From the NCBI GenBank assembly GCA_029204225.1, contig CM055096.1, forward strand, positions 1,561,908-1,625,907: 64,000 bases of DNA, in the 5' to 3' direction. The notes below the pieces were generated by a model. That model made no database searches, was not told the origin of the DNA, and saw only the letters and a program-made list of their open reading frames with translations. Below are positions 1-11,184 of this stretch, piece after piece. This DNA comes from Diphasiastrum complanatum. Its lineage: Eukaryota > Streptophyta > Lycopodiopsida > Lycopodiales > Lycopodiaceae. Position numbers and translations under genes: made by a program. Numbering within the stretch: position 1 is the first letter of the stretch; the number at the start of each line of letters is the position of its first letter.

Positions 1-96
1 ATATAAACTTCGTATGGCCGATCAACGAGCTACCGACCCTGCTGGTCATTTATCAAATATAAAAGTTCGAATAGCAACTGTCAAGTTTATCATCAA

Positions 97-1293
97 TTGT
101 GTCATCTTAGCCTACTAGAAGATGCCAATACGTATAAACTCCTTCTTGGTACACCCTGGCTCCAGATGGCAGGTGTTGTCCAAGACTGGAAGAACAGCAA
201 AATTACCTTTGGCAACCACGATAAACGAGTCACGGTTGACTCAAATGGCCATGTCAAGCATGCCAAGGTATACGATGATTGGTCATCTACAACATATGAC
301 AAATTAGATAGTGTCCCGATCCAACCAAAAGGCCACTATACACGAACCACAGACATAATCAATTGGGGTCATGCACTAGCTACCATGGACTGTGTGGATT
401 CCAATCGATGTCGTATCGAAACGGTTGTAGAAGATGTGGATATTCTTCCATCTTCTATGGACATTGACACAGCCATCATCCCCCTTATGATGATAGACCC
501 CATTCCTATAGCTTGGTGCCCAAGAGAACCTAGTGTCTCTACTGCCCATGTTTTGGAAGAAGGTATTCTTTCCATGGATGATGTCGAAATGACGGATGAT
601 CATGTACTCCTCTATCTAGATGCTCAACGTTATCCGTCCAAAGTCATTCCTAAGGAGATCAAGTCACCAAGACTGTTGGCTCATGTCCAACTAACATCCA
701 AAGTACCAAACACACAAGCATATAGGCCCAGAACCAAAGTATATACTTGGGATGTGTATCCCGATGAAGTCTGGGATACAATCGACGACGATATGGTAAG
801 TGAGGCCACAACACCAACCATTCAAAAACCACAAAAACCTCGGTTACAAAAAAATAACATTATTGATACAAAATTAACCGAGCGACAAAAATAGATGTGT
901 GCAAAGCTTAAACAGCCAATCAAGCCCTTGTCAGAGGGGACAGACAACAAACACTCTGACAAAGCTTCCATGTTTGATAAAGAATCACCTCAAATGATTC
1001 CTAAAGTCCCAGAACATTTTGTGGACCCACCTTTCAATCTTCTACAGAAGTTCAAAGATTTTCCACTGGATGATGTTGTTATCCAGTTACCGCAGCCACA
1101 TCGGGAACCTACACCAAGTTCCAATTCCTTTGAAGGACCCGCTAAGACAATTTCACTAAACCTTAAAGATCCTAACGAGGACATAGATCTAATAGTTCAT
1201 GTTGGTGCACATTTGTCATCAACCCAACTGTCTGATCTAGAGATTTATTACGCAAATACAGTAATGTATTTGCATGGAATTATATCGAGATGA
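97..1293 (+). pseudogene. Gypsy G1 protease-region and linker polyprotein fragment
   Basis: Two consecutive open frames (97-894 and 895-1293), separated by a single TAG, form one polyprotein segment. Residues near the start contain an LLLGTPWL motif, typical of the C-terminal part of retropepsin-like domains in plant gypsy elements. The catalytic Asp-Thr/Ser-Gly would lie before the window or is lost. The rest is an acidic, low-similarity linker. Its end (DDVVIQLPQPHREP, then FEGPA) matches the linker of gypsy G2 on the other strand near 54406-54520, so the two elements are relatives. RT motifs follow downstream. It is not a host gene: the composition and the flanking pol domains fit only a retrotransposon. 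Confidence 0.75.
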
Positions 1294-1299
1294 AAGGAA

Positions 1300-2700
1300 T
1301 CCCCTCTGAAATAGTAGTACATTGGATTCACCTAGAAGACAATGCTAAGGCTGTTAGGGCTAAACCTTACCACAGTAACCCAGTCTATCGTTAAAGGATC
1401 GATGAAGATATTCAGAAATTGTTGGATGTTGGCTTCATTTATGAAGTCCAACATACTGATTGGGTATCACCCATTGTGGTTGTACCCAAGAAAAATGGCA
1501 AGCTTCGTATCTGTGTTGACCTCAAGAACCTTAATGCGGTTACGAATAAAGACCATTTTTCCTTGCCCCTAATGACCCAAATATTGAGGAAATGGCAGGA
1601 GCTGAAGCTTTCAGCTTCTTGGGTGGGTTCAGCGGCTATTTCCTTGTTCAAATAGCACCTGAAGATTAACATAAAATGGCTTTTGCCACACAGAGCGGCG
1701 TTTACGCTTATAATGTTATGCCTTTTGGCTTATGTAACGCCCCCTCAACATTCCAACAGATCATGCAACTGGCCTTTCAAGATCTGTTACATCTGGCTGT
1801 GGAGATTTATCTCGACGATCTAGGTGTACATTCTTCCGCTGCTATGCACCTAGACGCCTTGGAGAAAATCTTCATTCGTTGTCGTAGGTTCGGCATCTCA
1901 CTAAACCCTGATAAATGCCAAATATGGGTCACCCATGGGGTTGTACTTGGGCATATAATATCAAAGGACGGTATTTCTACCAACCCATCAAAAATCAAGG
2001 TTATTGTGGTCGTGCCCCTACCCTGCAACAGTGAAGGAAGTATATGTCTTTCTCAATCATACCAACTACTATCGCATCTTTATAATCGACTATGCCGACA
2101 AGGCAAGTCTCGTTTATTTAGTTGTGGTAGATCCTCGCTGGACCGAAGAACGAATTAAGGTTTTTGAGGAGTTGAAGACAACACTCACAACGGCTCCCAT
2201 ACTCTGCTCGCCAGATTACACGAAAGAATTCCATGTGCATACTGACGCAAGTAAGTATGCCATTGGGGGTCTTCTTGCACAACCAGGTGAGTATGGCAAG
2301 GACTTTTTCATATATTTCTTAAGCAGGCAACTGGTGCCTGTTGAAGTAAACTATACCACTATTGAGAGAGAAGCATTGGCAATGGTCTATGCGGTACAAC
2401 AACTACAACATTATTTATTAGGCCAAACCTTTGCTTTCTACACAGACCATCAAGCACTCCTATATATCGTTAATAAGTCCTGTAAGATAGGACAAATAGC
2501 TCAATGACTACTAATTTTGGAGGAATTTAATTTTCGTATAGTCATTTGGAAAGGGTCCCAACATTTCATGGTAGATCACCTTTCCAGACTACCAAGTGCT
2601 GAAAAAGCAACAACACCAGTCAACGATGATCTTCCTGATGCATGTCTTTTTCAAATCGATGCCACACCCCTATGGGCTGAGGAGATCACTTAGTTCCTCA
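1300..2700 (+). pseudogene. Gypsy G1 reverse transcriptase and RNase H
   Basis: A reverse transcriptase that would copy element RNA into DNA in cytoplasmic particles, followed by RNase H. The visible RT blocks are DWVSPIVVVPKKNGKLRIC (about 1459-1515), MPFGLCNAPSTFQQ (about 1718) and the catalytic YLDD (about 1808), which is intact. The RNase H part (2165-2507) has HTDASKYAIGG, then the TIEREALA and YTDHQALLY blocks. The frame changes near 1655 and 2010, and a TGA follows at about 2505. The tail continues in another frame (SQHFMVDHLSRLP) to the integrase junction, where copia-1 has inserted. It is a decayed copy of the same lineage as the RT at 53448-54130. Confidence 0.85.
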
Positions 2701-2780
2701 CAACATGCCAACTAAAAGAAGGCTTGAGTACAATGAAATTTTTTTTTTTTTAATAAAAACAGCGCCCTTTCAGTTAATTG

Positions 2781-2785
2781 CGGGA
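2781..2785. repeat. Target site duplication of copia-1, left copy (cggga)
   Basis: The 5 bp cggga directly precede the TGTGA start of the left LTR and recur at 9217-9221 directly after the CACA end of the right LTR. Removing copia-1 plus one copy restores the G1 pol reading frame across the integrase border. This shows that the element inserted into G1 by integrase. Confidence 0.95.
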
Positions 2786-3440
2786 TGTGAAAATTGTCAA
2801 CATTTCCTAGCTAGTTTGAGGCCTAAATTGGCTAAAATTGTAAATGGTTTTGGTTCTGGAGTTTCACACGTGTGAACCAGGCCACAATGTTTTTATTTAC
2901 TGTATTTTTTCAGTATGATGAAGTGTCAAACTTCATACCCTTCAAAATGAGACCATTTTGATGTATTTTGGTCATATAAGCCATTTTTAGCTATTTTTCC
3001 TATATAGGGAATATCTAGGGTCAAGTACCTTCTAGAGAGAGGAGAGAGAGTCATCTTTCTCATCCATAAATAGTAGGGAAGTCGTGGAGAACAGGTTGGA
3101 GAAACCTTTTGTATGCTTCATTGAGATCAATAGATCATTGTCATTGTTTCTTCCTCCATTGAGAGCATTGTTGTGTGTATTGTCTTCAAGCTATTGTGTA
3201 TGATCTTAGGTGCTTTCCAAAAGTGGTAGGCTGATGTATTATGGACTGTATAATGCTATTTTGGGCCGCACTTGATGTTTATGGAAGTTTCCATTTGTGA
3301 TAAATGCTTTTTGATTAAGTTCTTTGCATTCTAGGTAGCATAGAATGTGTTGCCAATTCCTAGCTTATGTAGTTTGGAGTGCAAGCATTCAAGCCAATGA
3401 TCTTGGAGTTTAGATCCACTTAGGATCTGTATTTTTCACA
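2786..3440 (+). repeat. copia-1 5' LTR
   Basis: 655 bp, begins TGTGAAAATTG and ends TTTTTCACA. It contains a TATA-like TATATAGGG at about 3001 followed by a GA-rich stretch, probably the promoter and start region that drive the genomic RNA. It also has a short CACACGTGTG palindrome near 2865. It is nearly identical to 8562-9216. Confidence 0.97.
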
Positions 3441-3452
3441 TGGTATCAGAGC
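3441..3452 (+). promoter_or_regulatory. copia-1 primer binding site (initiator tRNA-Met)
   Basis: TGGTATCAGAGC directly abuts the LTR end. It is the exact complement of the 3' end of plant initiator tRNA-Met, the standard primer for minus-strand DNA synthesis in plant copia elements. Confidence 0.95.
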
Positions 3453-4612
3453 TGGTTGGCTTCTATTTACAGTAAGTATTCCATTTTTGGTGATATTTGG
3501 ATGTTTGATCAAGTTCTAGCATGATTTTGCATTGCTTTGTTGATCAAATCTTACTAACCTTTGTTTTGTGAGTTGAACTTGTGGATCAAAAGCATATTTC
3601 AGGTCTATTGAAGATCAGAGGCTGAAAAGAAACTATTTTGGATCAGATCATAACACCTAATCATTTGTGATTGTGAGGCTTGTGCATATTCAATACTAAC
3701 AATGTTCTTTTCAATCCTATTGTTGACAATCTCCATTCTTGGATGAACACTCTCCCTAAGTGGATGAAACTTCTCCTTAAGTGGATGACAAATGCTCTTT
3801 TGAGTGAGTTGTGATTCTCCTAAAGGCTGAGCAAAGCTCCCATTTGGATGAAAGATCCCCTTTTTTGGGTGAACATATTGTAAGCTCCATTGTGAAGAGC
3901 ATATTGTAAAGATTGTCATCAATTTTGGCATAAATTTTGGTGTACTTTGTTGAGCATGTAAGTAACTCTCCTTATGTAATTTGATTGGCGCATTTGCTGG
4001 AAGGTGTTAACCATTATGCAAGTGTGTTTTCAGGTTCTTAACAGGTTGAGGAACATTCTCATGTGAAGTGATCTTAGATCTACATCTAAACACCAAGATT
4101 TGACAAGATAGTGAAGCTAGTCTTGTGATTCACTAAGTGTGCTCATTCATTCACCTCTAAATCTTGTATTTATCACTTGCTGGAGTTTATAAACTTTTAG
4201 AAGTGTGGTTTACATGTGGTTTTACAGGTTGAATCAATATCTTAGTGTGTTGATCATATGTTGATCAAGTTTGTTCATTACTAGGTAATCTTGGCATCCT
4301 AGTTTTGGGTATTTTCTAAGAATGCAAGTAACTCTTCACACCATAACTTGATTTGGTCACTTGCTGGAAAGTTTGAGAGCTTAAGCAAGAGTGTGTTCAG
4401 GTTGGTTTGATTTTGTAATCCATTCTTAGTGTGTGCAAAGTGTTGCATGTGTTTCAATCTTCCTTTCTATGCTTGGAAACCATCTAGGTTCAAGATAGAA
4501 GTGTTTTAGGGTCCTAAATCTTCATAGATCTCTTTATCTATCATTTGTTGAGAGAAAAGTGAGTGCTAAGTGCTTTAGGACAGAACCTAAAAGTTGAAGA
4601 AACATTAGAATC
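3453..4612 (+). other. copia-1 5' untranslated leader
   Basis: About 1.16 kb between primer site and polyprotein start, with no long frame. It is T-rich and has small internal duplications, for example repeated 'aagtggatga' units near 3755-3790 and repeated 'gcaagtaactct' segments near 3958 and 4325. It presumably holds packaging and dimerisation signals, although none can be named from sequence. Confidence 0.7.
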
Positions 4613-7600
4613 ATGGCTTTCAATGGTGGGATCATGCTAGAGTCTAGTGAAAGGTTGAGTTCATCAAACTACTCTACTTGGAAAGTGAGGATGGAGTCCT
4701 TACTTGAGTTGAATGAACTCATGGACATAGTTGCAGAAATTGAAGAGAGACCTCTCACACTTCAAGAGCAACAAAGGTTTGATAAGAAGGCCAAAAGGGC
4801 TCTTCATATCATTAAAATGAATGTTACAAATGAACTTCTCAAGGAAGTTGGAAAGTGTCAAAGTGCAAGTGAGGCATGGAATGCCTTAAAGAAGCTCTTT
4901 GAATCAAAGTCCACATCTAGGGTATTGACCCTAAGGAGACAAATATTTTCTAGTAGGCAAAGAGAGGGTGAAAGTGCTCATGCATTTATCTTGAGAGTTA
5001 AGTCCCTAAGTGATGATTTAGCATGCATTGATGAGAACATAAAAGATGGTGAAATAGTCCAAGTTATGTTGAATGGTTTGCTAAATGAACATGCTAACCT
5101 TGTGCAAAGTTTTGCCATTCAAAGAGTCTTGCCAAGTGTGGTTGACTTGCAAGAAATCTTATTGGCTGAAGAACATAGGTTGCAATCAAAGCTTGATGGT
5201 GCATCCTTGCAAGGTGGAGGTGAAGAGGCTTTCTTCACAAAAGGCAAATTCAAGGGCAAAGGTAAAGGCAAAGGGAAATGGTCCAAAGGTGGTAACTTTG
5301 ATCATGATGATCACTCTTCCTCTTCCTCTTCTACTAAGAACAATAAGTCAAAGTTCAAGTGCTTTTATTGTGGGATAAAAGGTCATTTTGCAAATGAATG
5401 TTATAAGAAGAAAAGAGAGCAAGGAGAGAGGCAAGGAAATCTTACAATAGATGAGGAAGAACATAACACATGTGAATCACTTGTTATGACTTCAAGTTTG
5501 TTAGCCAACATAGATGATAATGATCCTTGGTGGATTGATAGTGGAGACTCATCTCACATGACAAGACATAAGGAATACTTTACATCCTTATTGTCTTATG
5601 AGGGAGAAGGTAACATCATCTACACTGCAAATGATGGTCAATGTGACATCAAAGGCATAGGCACTATTCCTATTTCCCTTTCAACAAATAGGAAAGCAAA
5701 TCTTGAAAATGTTTTGTACATTCCTTCAATCACTAAGAATTTGCTTAGTGTAAGTCAAATGATTGACAAAGGACTTGATGTGGAGTTCATTGGAGATGCA
5801 TGTTTGATAAGTAAATGTGGATCCTTGATTGCTCAAGGTAGGAGGCATGGTAAACTTTTCAAGCTTGATGCATGTGTGATCTCTAATCATGAAGGATGTA
5901 TGGCTAGGGAGCAATTGACAAACCAAGAAGTTTGGCACAAGAGGTTGGGCCATCCCAACTTCAAATCTTTGGAGGTAATGGCAAAGAAAGAGCTTGTTCT
6001 TGGTCTCCCTAAAAGTCTTGTTGCAAACAATAGTGTTTGTGAACATTGTGCCTTGTCCAAATCTCATAGACTTGCTTATTCTAGATCTACTTCTAGATCT
6101 AAAGAAGCTTTTCAACTTGTGCATTCTGATATTCATTCTTCTAGTACAACTAGCAATGGTGGGGCAAAGATGTATGCAACTTTCATTGATGACTTTAGTA
6201 GGTATACTTGGATCTATCTTCTTAAAAGTAAGGATGAAGTGTTTGCTGCATTTGTCAAGTTCAAGAATGAAATGGAAAACCAATTCAATACAAAGATCAA
6301 ATGCTTAAGATCTGATAATGGAGGGGAATACACCTCAAATAGGTTCAAAGACTTTTGTATAGCACATGGGATTAAGAGGGAGATGTCTAGTCCTAGGACT
6401 CCACAACAGAATGGAGTGGCCGAGAGGAAGAATAGAACCCTTTGTGAATGTGCCAAGGCAATGAGACTACATGCTAATCTTGCTAAGTCTTTTTGGGGGG
6501 AAGCTTTAGCATGTGCTAACTATCTATGTAATAGATGGACAAGTGCTTCCTTGGATGGTAAAACTCCTCATGAGGTTCTTTATGGTAGAAGGCCGAGTGT
6601 CAAGCATTGTAGGATCTTTGGATGTACATGTTTTGTCAATATCACACTTGATGATAGAACTAAAGAAGATCCTTCATCAAAGAAGGGTGTGTTTGTTGGC
6701 TATAGTGAAGTAAGCAAGGCTTACAAAGTGTACATTCCTTCTACAAAGAAAGTTGTCATAAGTAGGGATGTCATCTTTCATGAAGAGAATGTTTCCAATG
6801 TTGTTGATGTTGATGTTGATGTGCCTACTAATCATCATGATGTGCAAGATGTCTTGGATGAAGATGGAGATGCCACTCCAAAGCAAACTTCAAGGAAGAC
6901 TCAAAGGCAAAGGGCTAAGACATCAAGGCTAACCTATGATGAAAAAGGAAAGCAAGTGGTGGACAACTCTAACTTTGCTTTTCTTACCTCTTTTGATGAA
7001 CCAACTTGTGTAGGTGAAGCAATTCAAAAGAAGGAATGGATCCAAGCCATGGATCATGAGCATCAAGCACTCATCAAAAGCAACACATGGAGGTTGGTAA
7101 AGCTTCCAAAGGACAAGAAGGCAATTGGTTGTAAGTGGATCTTCAAGATCAAGACAAATCAAGATGGATCAATCAACAAGTACAAGGCAAGGTTGGTGGC
7201 AAAGGGGTATGCTCAAGAATATGGTATTGACTATGATGAGACCTTTGCACCCGTGGCAAAGATGGTAACTATTCGAATCCTAATCTCTCTTGCAACTCTT
7301 TATGATTGGGATATGTGGCAAATGGATGTTACTAATGCCTTCTTGAATGGTGATCTTGAAGAAGATATTTACATGGAGCAACCCGAGGGCTATGTTTCAC
7401 ATGATGAGCCTAATCATGTGTGCTATCTCCAAAAGAGTTTGTATGGGCTAAAGCAAGCACCAAGGAGTTGGTATGCTAAGCTCAATTCCTTCTTACTTTC
7501 TCAAAACTTTGTTATGAGTGAGTATGATCATTCTCTCTACTTTAGATTGAATGAAAATGATATCACTTTACTTTTGATCCATGTTGATGACATTATCTTA

Positions 7601-8566
7601 AGTGGTGGTAACAATCTAGATATAGATGAAATCAAGATGGCACTCAAAAGAGAGTTCGAAATTCAAGATCTTGGTAAACTTCATTATATCTTAGGAATAG
7701 AGATTATTAGAACTTCTAAATCTACATTCATATGTCAAGAAAAGTATGTTAACTCTATTCTAAAAAGGTTTCATATGGAAGATTGTAAAGTTGTTTCTAC
7801 TCCTATGGAATCAAATGTAAAGCTAACTACAAGAAGTAATGAAAGATCCTTCAAGGACATTACTCTCTATAGAAAGCTAATAGGATCTCTTATATGGTTA
7901 ACCATCACAAGACCTGATCTAAGCTTTGTGGTTGGTAAACTAAGTCAATTTATGCAAGATCCTAGTGAGGCTCATTGGAAGCTAGGAAAGAGAGTACTTA
8001 GATACATCTCGGGATCTAGAGATTTTGGCATCTTGTATGGAGGTACTACACCTAACCTTTGTGGATTTTCAGATTCAGATTTTGCAGGTGATCAAATGGA
8101 TAGGAAGTCAACAAGTGCCTTTGCAATCTATCTTGGAGATGGAGTGGTCTCATGGCTATCAAAGAAGCAACCAACTATCTCTCTATCTTCCACCGAAGCC
8201 GAGTACAAGGCATTAACAACATGCACCAAGGAGATTCTTTGGATCAAGAGGATGTTATTGGATCTTCACTTGCTGGAACTAGAGAAGACTCCAATCATAC
8301 TTTGTGATAACCTTTCAGCCCAAAGCTTGGCAAGCAATCCTGTTTTTCATGCAAGGAGCAAGCACATTGAGATTGCTCACCATTTTGTGAGAGATCAAGT
8401 CATTGCCAAAGAGGTGGAGCTTCAACATGCCTCTTCAAAGGAGTGTGTGGCTGATATCTTCACCAAACCATTGGGAAAGGACCTATATTTAATGAATAGA
8501 TCTAATCTTGGAATGTGCTCAAAGACTATGTTGAAACTAGCATCCAATGTTGAAGAGGGAGTGTGA
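4613..8566 (+). CDS. copia-1 Gag-Pol polyprotein (1317 aa, intact frame)
   Basis: A single frame encoding all copia proteins. Order: Gag (about 1-240), CCHC zinc knuckle CFYCGIKGHFANEC (about 250-263), protease (DSG near 309), integrase HHCC domain (WHKRLGH ... CEHC, about 440-480), integrase core with FIDDFSRYTW, LRSDNGGEY and NGVAERKN (about 520-600), RT (about 805-1000) and RNase H (SSTEAEY near 1193) ending with DIFTKPLGK. The start is the first ATG after the leader and gives a complete Gag. The stop TGA lies inside the 3' LTR start. Oddities: the protease motif reads DSGD instead of DSGA, and the RT motif reads HVDD instead of YVDD. The related copia-2 keeps DSGA and YVDD. So the frame is intact but the copy may be catalytically impaired; this last step is inference. 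Confidence 0.97.
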   Translation: MAFNGGIMLESSERLSSSNYSTWKVRMESLLELNELMDIVAEIEERPLTLQEQQRFDKKAKRALHIIKMNVTNELLKEVGKCQSASEAWNALKKLFESKSTSRVLTLRRQIFSSRQREGESAHAFILRVKSLSDDLACIDENIKDGEIVQVMLNGLLNEHANLVQSFAIQRVLPSVVDLQEILLAEEHRLQSKLDGASLQGGGEEAFFTKGKFKGKGKGKGKWSKGGNFDHDDHSSSSSSTKNNKSKFKCFYCGIKGHFANECYKKKREQGERQGNLTIDEEEHNTCESLVMTSSLLANIDDNDPWWIDSGDSSHMTRHKEYFTSLLSYEGEGNIIYTANDGQCDIKGIGTIPISLSTNRKANLENVLYIPSITKNLLSVSQMIDKGLDVEFIGDACLISKCGSLIAQGRRHGKLFKLDACVISNHEGCMAREQLTNQEVWHKRLGHPNFKSLEVMAKKELVLGLPKSLVANNSVCEHCALSKSHRLAYSRSTSRSKEAFQLVHSDIHSSSTTSNGGAKMYATFIDDFSRYTWIYLLKSKDEVFAAFVKFKNEMENQFNTKIKCLRSDNGGEYTSNRFKDFCIAHGIKREMSSPRTPQQNGVAERKNRTLCECAKAMRLHANLAKSFWGEALACANYLCNRWTSASLDGKTPHEVLYGRRPSVKHCRIFGCTCFVNITLDDRTKEDPSSKKGVFVGYSEVSKAYKVYIPSTKKVVISRDVIFHEENVSNVVDVDVDVPTNHHDVQDVLDEDGDATPKQTSRKTQRQRAKTSRLTYDEKGKQVVDNSNFAFLTSFDEPTCVGEAIQKKEWIQAMDHEHQALIKSNTWRLVKLPKDKKAIGCKWIFKIKTNQDGSINKYKARLVAKGYAQEYGIDYDETFAPVAKMVTIRILISLATLYDWDMWQMDVTNAFLNGDLEEDIYMEQPEGYVSHDEPNHVCYLQKSLYGLKQAPRSWYAKLNSFLLSQNFVMSEYDHSLYFRLNENDITLLLIHVDDIILSGGNNLDIDEIKMALKREFEIQDLGKLHYILGIEIIRTSKSTFICQEKYVNSILKRFHMEDCKVVSTPMESNVKLTTRSNERSFKDITLYRKLIGSLIWLTITRPDLSFVVGKLSQFMQDPSEAHWKLGKRVLRYISGSRDFGILYGGTTPNLCGFSDSDFAGDQMDRKSTSAFAIYLGDGVVSWLSKKQPTISLSSTEAEYKALTTCTKEILWIKRMLLDLHLLELEKTPIILCDNLSAQSLASNPVFHARSKHIEIAHHFVRDQVIAKEVELQHASSKECVADIFTKPLGKDLYLMNRSNLGMCSKTMLKLASNVEEGV
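8551..8561 (+). promoter_or_regulatory. copia-1 polypurine tract
   Basis: TGAAGAGGGAG lies directly before the 3' LTR. An RNase H-resistant purine run here primes plus-strand DNA synthesis. It also encodes the last residues (EEG) of the polyprotein. Confidence 0.85.
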
Positions 8567-9216
8567 AAATTGTCAACATTTCCTAGCTAGTTTGAGGCCT
8601 AAATTGGCTAAAATTGTAAATAGTTTTGGTTCTGGAGTTTTGCACGTGTGAACCAGGCCACAATGTTTTTATTTACTGTATTTTTTCAGTATGATGAAGT
8701 GTCAAACTTCATACCCTTCAAAATGAGACCATTTTGATGTATTTTGGTCATATAAGCCATTTTTAGCTATTTTTCCTATATAGGGAATATCTAGGGTCAA
8801 GTACCTTCTAGAGAGAGGAGAGAGAGTCATCTTCCTCATCCATAAATAGTAGGGAAGTCGTGGAGAACAGGTTGGAGAAACCTTTTGTATGCTTCATTGA
8901 GATCAATAGATCATTGTCATTGTTTCTTCCTCCATTGAGAGCATTGTTGTGTGTATTGTCTTCAAGCTATTGTGTATGATCTTAGGTGCTTTCCAAAAGT
9001 GGTAGGCTGATGTATTATGGACTGTATAATGCTATTTTGGGCCGCACTTGATGTTTATGGAAGTTTCCATTTGTGATAAATGCTTTTTGATCAAGTTCTT
9101 TGCATTCTAGGTAGCATAGAATGTGTTGCCAATTCCTAGCTTATGTAGTTTGGAGTGCAAGCATTCAAGCCAATGATCTTGGAGTTTAGATCCACTTAGG
9201 ATCTGTATTTTTCACA
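8562..9216 (+). repeat. copia-1 3' LTR
   Basis: 655 bp, the same length as the 5' LTR, with differences at five positions (G/A, C/T, A/G, T/C, T/C) and no indels. The stop codon of the polyprotein (8564-8566) overlaps its first bases. The target duplication cggga follows at 9217-9221. Confidence 0.97.
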
Positions 9217-9221
9217 CGGGA

Positions 9222-9487
9222 CAACTTTACAAAAGGGGCGTTGACGGCATTATTCGATGATGTGCTTATGAATCTGAGATACGACCGATAATTTCTCAGG
9301 CTCATGAGGGCATTGGAGGTGGCCAGTTTTCTGCTGAAGCCACAACAAAGATTATCCTTCGAGCAGGATTGTGGTGGCCATCTTTGTTTAAAGACACATT
9401 TGCTGTCATTAAAGCATGTGATGTCTGTCAAAGAGCAAAGAAAAATACCAAAGCAGACTTCACACCATTAACTCCCATTATCAAATA
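9222..9487 (+). pseudogene. Gypsy G1 integrase zinc-binding segment
   Basis: Continues the G1 pol frame after copia-1. It reads as a gypsy integrase H2C2 zinc-binding domain: a conserved QAHEGIGGGQF block, then WWPSLFKDT, then CDVCQRAK. The same blocks occur in G2 at 52600-52720. There is one TGA early in the segment and a TAG at 9485-9487. No integrase catalytic core follows: the next sequence is a repeat array, so the core is deleted or replaced here. Confidence 0.85.
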
Positions 9488-9496
9488 GATCCATTT

Positions 9497-11070
9497 ATGC
9501 ATCATGAGATTTTTCTCAAACCTCAACCGAAGTGCCTCTGTCAAATCTCAACCGAAGTAGCTCCTTCAGATCTCGACCGGAGCCTTCCTTTAGATCTTGA
9601 CCAAAGCGATTTTGTCAAATCTCGACCAAAGCAGTTCCTTCAGATCTCAACGGAAGCCCTCCTTCAGATCTCGACCGAATCGGTTCTGTCAAATCTCGAC
9701 CGAGTAGTTCCTTCAGATGTCGACCGGAGCCTTCCTTCAGATCTCGACCAAAGCGGTTCTATCAGATCTCGACCGAAGCAGTTTCTTCAGATCTCGACTG
9801 GAGCCTTCCTTCGAATCTCGATCGGAGCAGTTTTGTGAGATCTCAACCGGAGTTCCCTGTTAAATCTCAACCAGAGCAGTCATTTCAAATCTCAACCCGG
9901 AGGACATACATTCAAATTTTACAAACCGACATGTCCCATCTTCCTTGCAACCAGACGATGACGACAATAAATGCCCTCTCACCGAATGCATTCGCACCTC
10001 AGCGAAGTGCGAAGCTAAAGCATTTTCTGGCGACGATCTGCGGCGATCTTCCTGCTCTTGACACTGATCCTGAAGCTCAACTGTTCAAGCTGTCCGTCAT
10101 CATTTTTACACCATCTCACCATCGTTATCATTCCCTTATGAGCGCCATCATCGAAACCTTCAACACAAACATCGCCGGCAGAATACCTTATCTCTCAAGT
10201 TTCGCATGTTGAGGGGTAGTGTCACACGAGCACTTATCATGCTCCTGTCACACTATTGAATATTCTATAGTCACAATCACAAACCATACACCTTCAACCT
10301 ATTTCATCCCTGAAAGATACACATCCATAACATTAAGACCATTGTCAGACACCTCCACTTCCTCCTATTCCACTCACCATCTTCTTAAATCGACCTCACT
10401 CTGTTCACCCACCTTTACTTCATCACCCACACCGCTCTACCCAACACAGCCATCTTCCACATAACTCCCTTTCCAAACCCATTCATACATCCCTCCCCAC
10501 ACACTTTTCGAACCATTCTGCACCACCACTTCTCATCTCAACCGGAGCCCCCTCCTTCAACACTCGACCGAAGTCCTCCTTTCACATCTCAACCGAAGCC
10601 ACTCCATCAGATCTGAACCGGAGCCCAACCCTTCACATCTCAACCGAAGCCACTCCATCAGATCTCAACCGGAGCCCAACCCTTCACATCTCAACTGGAG
10701 CCACTCCATTAGATCTCAATCGGCACCCAACCCTTCACATCTCAACCAGATCCCAACCTTTCACATCTCAACCGAAGCCACTCCATCAGATCTCAACCGG
10801 AGCCCAACCCTTCACATCTCAACCGAAGCCACTCCATCAGATCTCAACCAGAGCCCAACCCTTCATATCTCAACCGAAGCCCTCCATCAGATCTCAACCG
10901 AAGCCCAACCCTTCACATCTCAACCGAAGCCACTCCATTAGATCTCAACCGGAGCCCAACCCTTTACATCTCAACTGAAGCCACTCTATTAGATCTCAAC
11001 CAGAGCCCAACCCTTCACATCTCAACCGATGCCCTTTCCACTGTCTTAGCTCTCAACCGAAGCAGTATTT
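9497..11070 (+). repeat. Degenerate minisatellite, core TCTCAACCGAAGC / TCTCGACCGGAGC
   Basis: A tandem array in two blocks. In 9497-9900 the units are about 30-36 bp, built on 'cagatctcgaccgaagc'. In 10530-11040 paired subunits of about 25 and 26 bp form a 51-bp higher-order period with alternating 'aaccggagcccaacccttcac' and 'accgaagccactccatcag' halves. About 600 bp between the blocks (9900-10530) are not clearly repeated. The array lies inside G1 between the integrase remnant and the accessory module. It reads through in some frames (repeated QIST..), which looks like a by-product of the period rather than a real protein. Confidence 0.85.
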
Positions 11071-11184
11071 CCAGAACCATCCTTCTTCCATTTTTCAACC
11101 AGGTCGTCCAACCCCAGTTCAAGTTCAGATGATCTCAAAGCAAGCAAGCTCGACATCCAACTGTGCAAGCTTGACTTTATAGAG

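Larger units (their letters stand above)
2786..9216 (+). mobile_element. Full-length Ty1/copia element copia-1, nested in gypsy G1
   Basis: A complete 6431-bp Ty1/copia retrotransposon with two 655-bp LTRs (TG...CA), a perfect primer site for initiator tRNA-Met, one uninterrupted 1317-residue polyprotein, a polypurine tract and the target duplication cggga on both sides. By eye the LTRs differ at five sites, all transitions (0.76%), so insertion is recent. With commonly used plant rates this is several hundred thousand to about two million years, depending on lineage. It is the youngest datable event in the window. Its polyprotein resembles that of the older copia-2 at 31969-35824. Two active-site motifs deviate from consensus, as described in the polyprotein entry. 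Confidence 0.97.

Noticed and set aside
5085-8216. Alternative frames inside copia-1, on both strands
   Set aside because: Shadows of the intact polyprotein frame, with no domains of their own.
9497-11040. A CRISPR-like array
   Set aside because: The units are degenerate, directly adjacent and of uneven length without unique spacers. The context is a eukaryotic retrotransposon.
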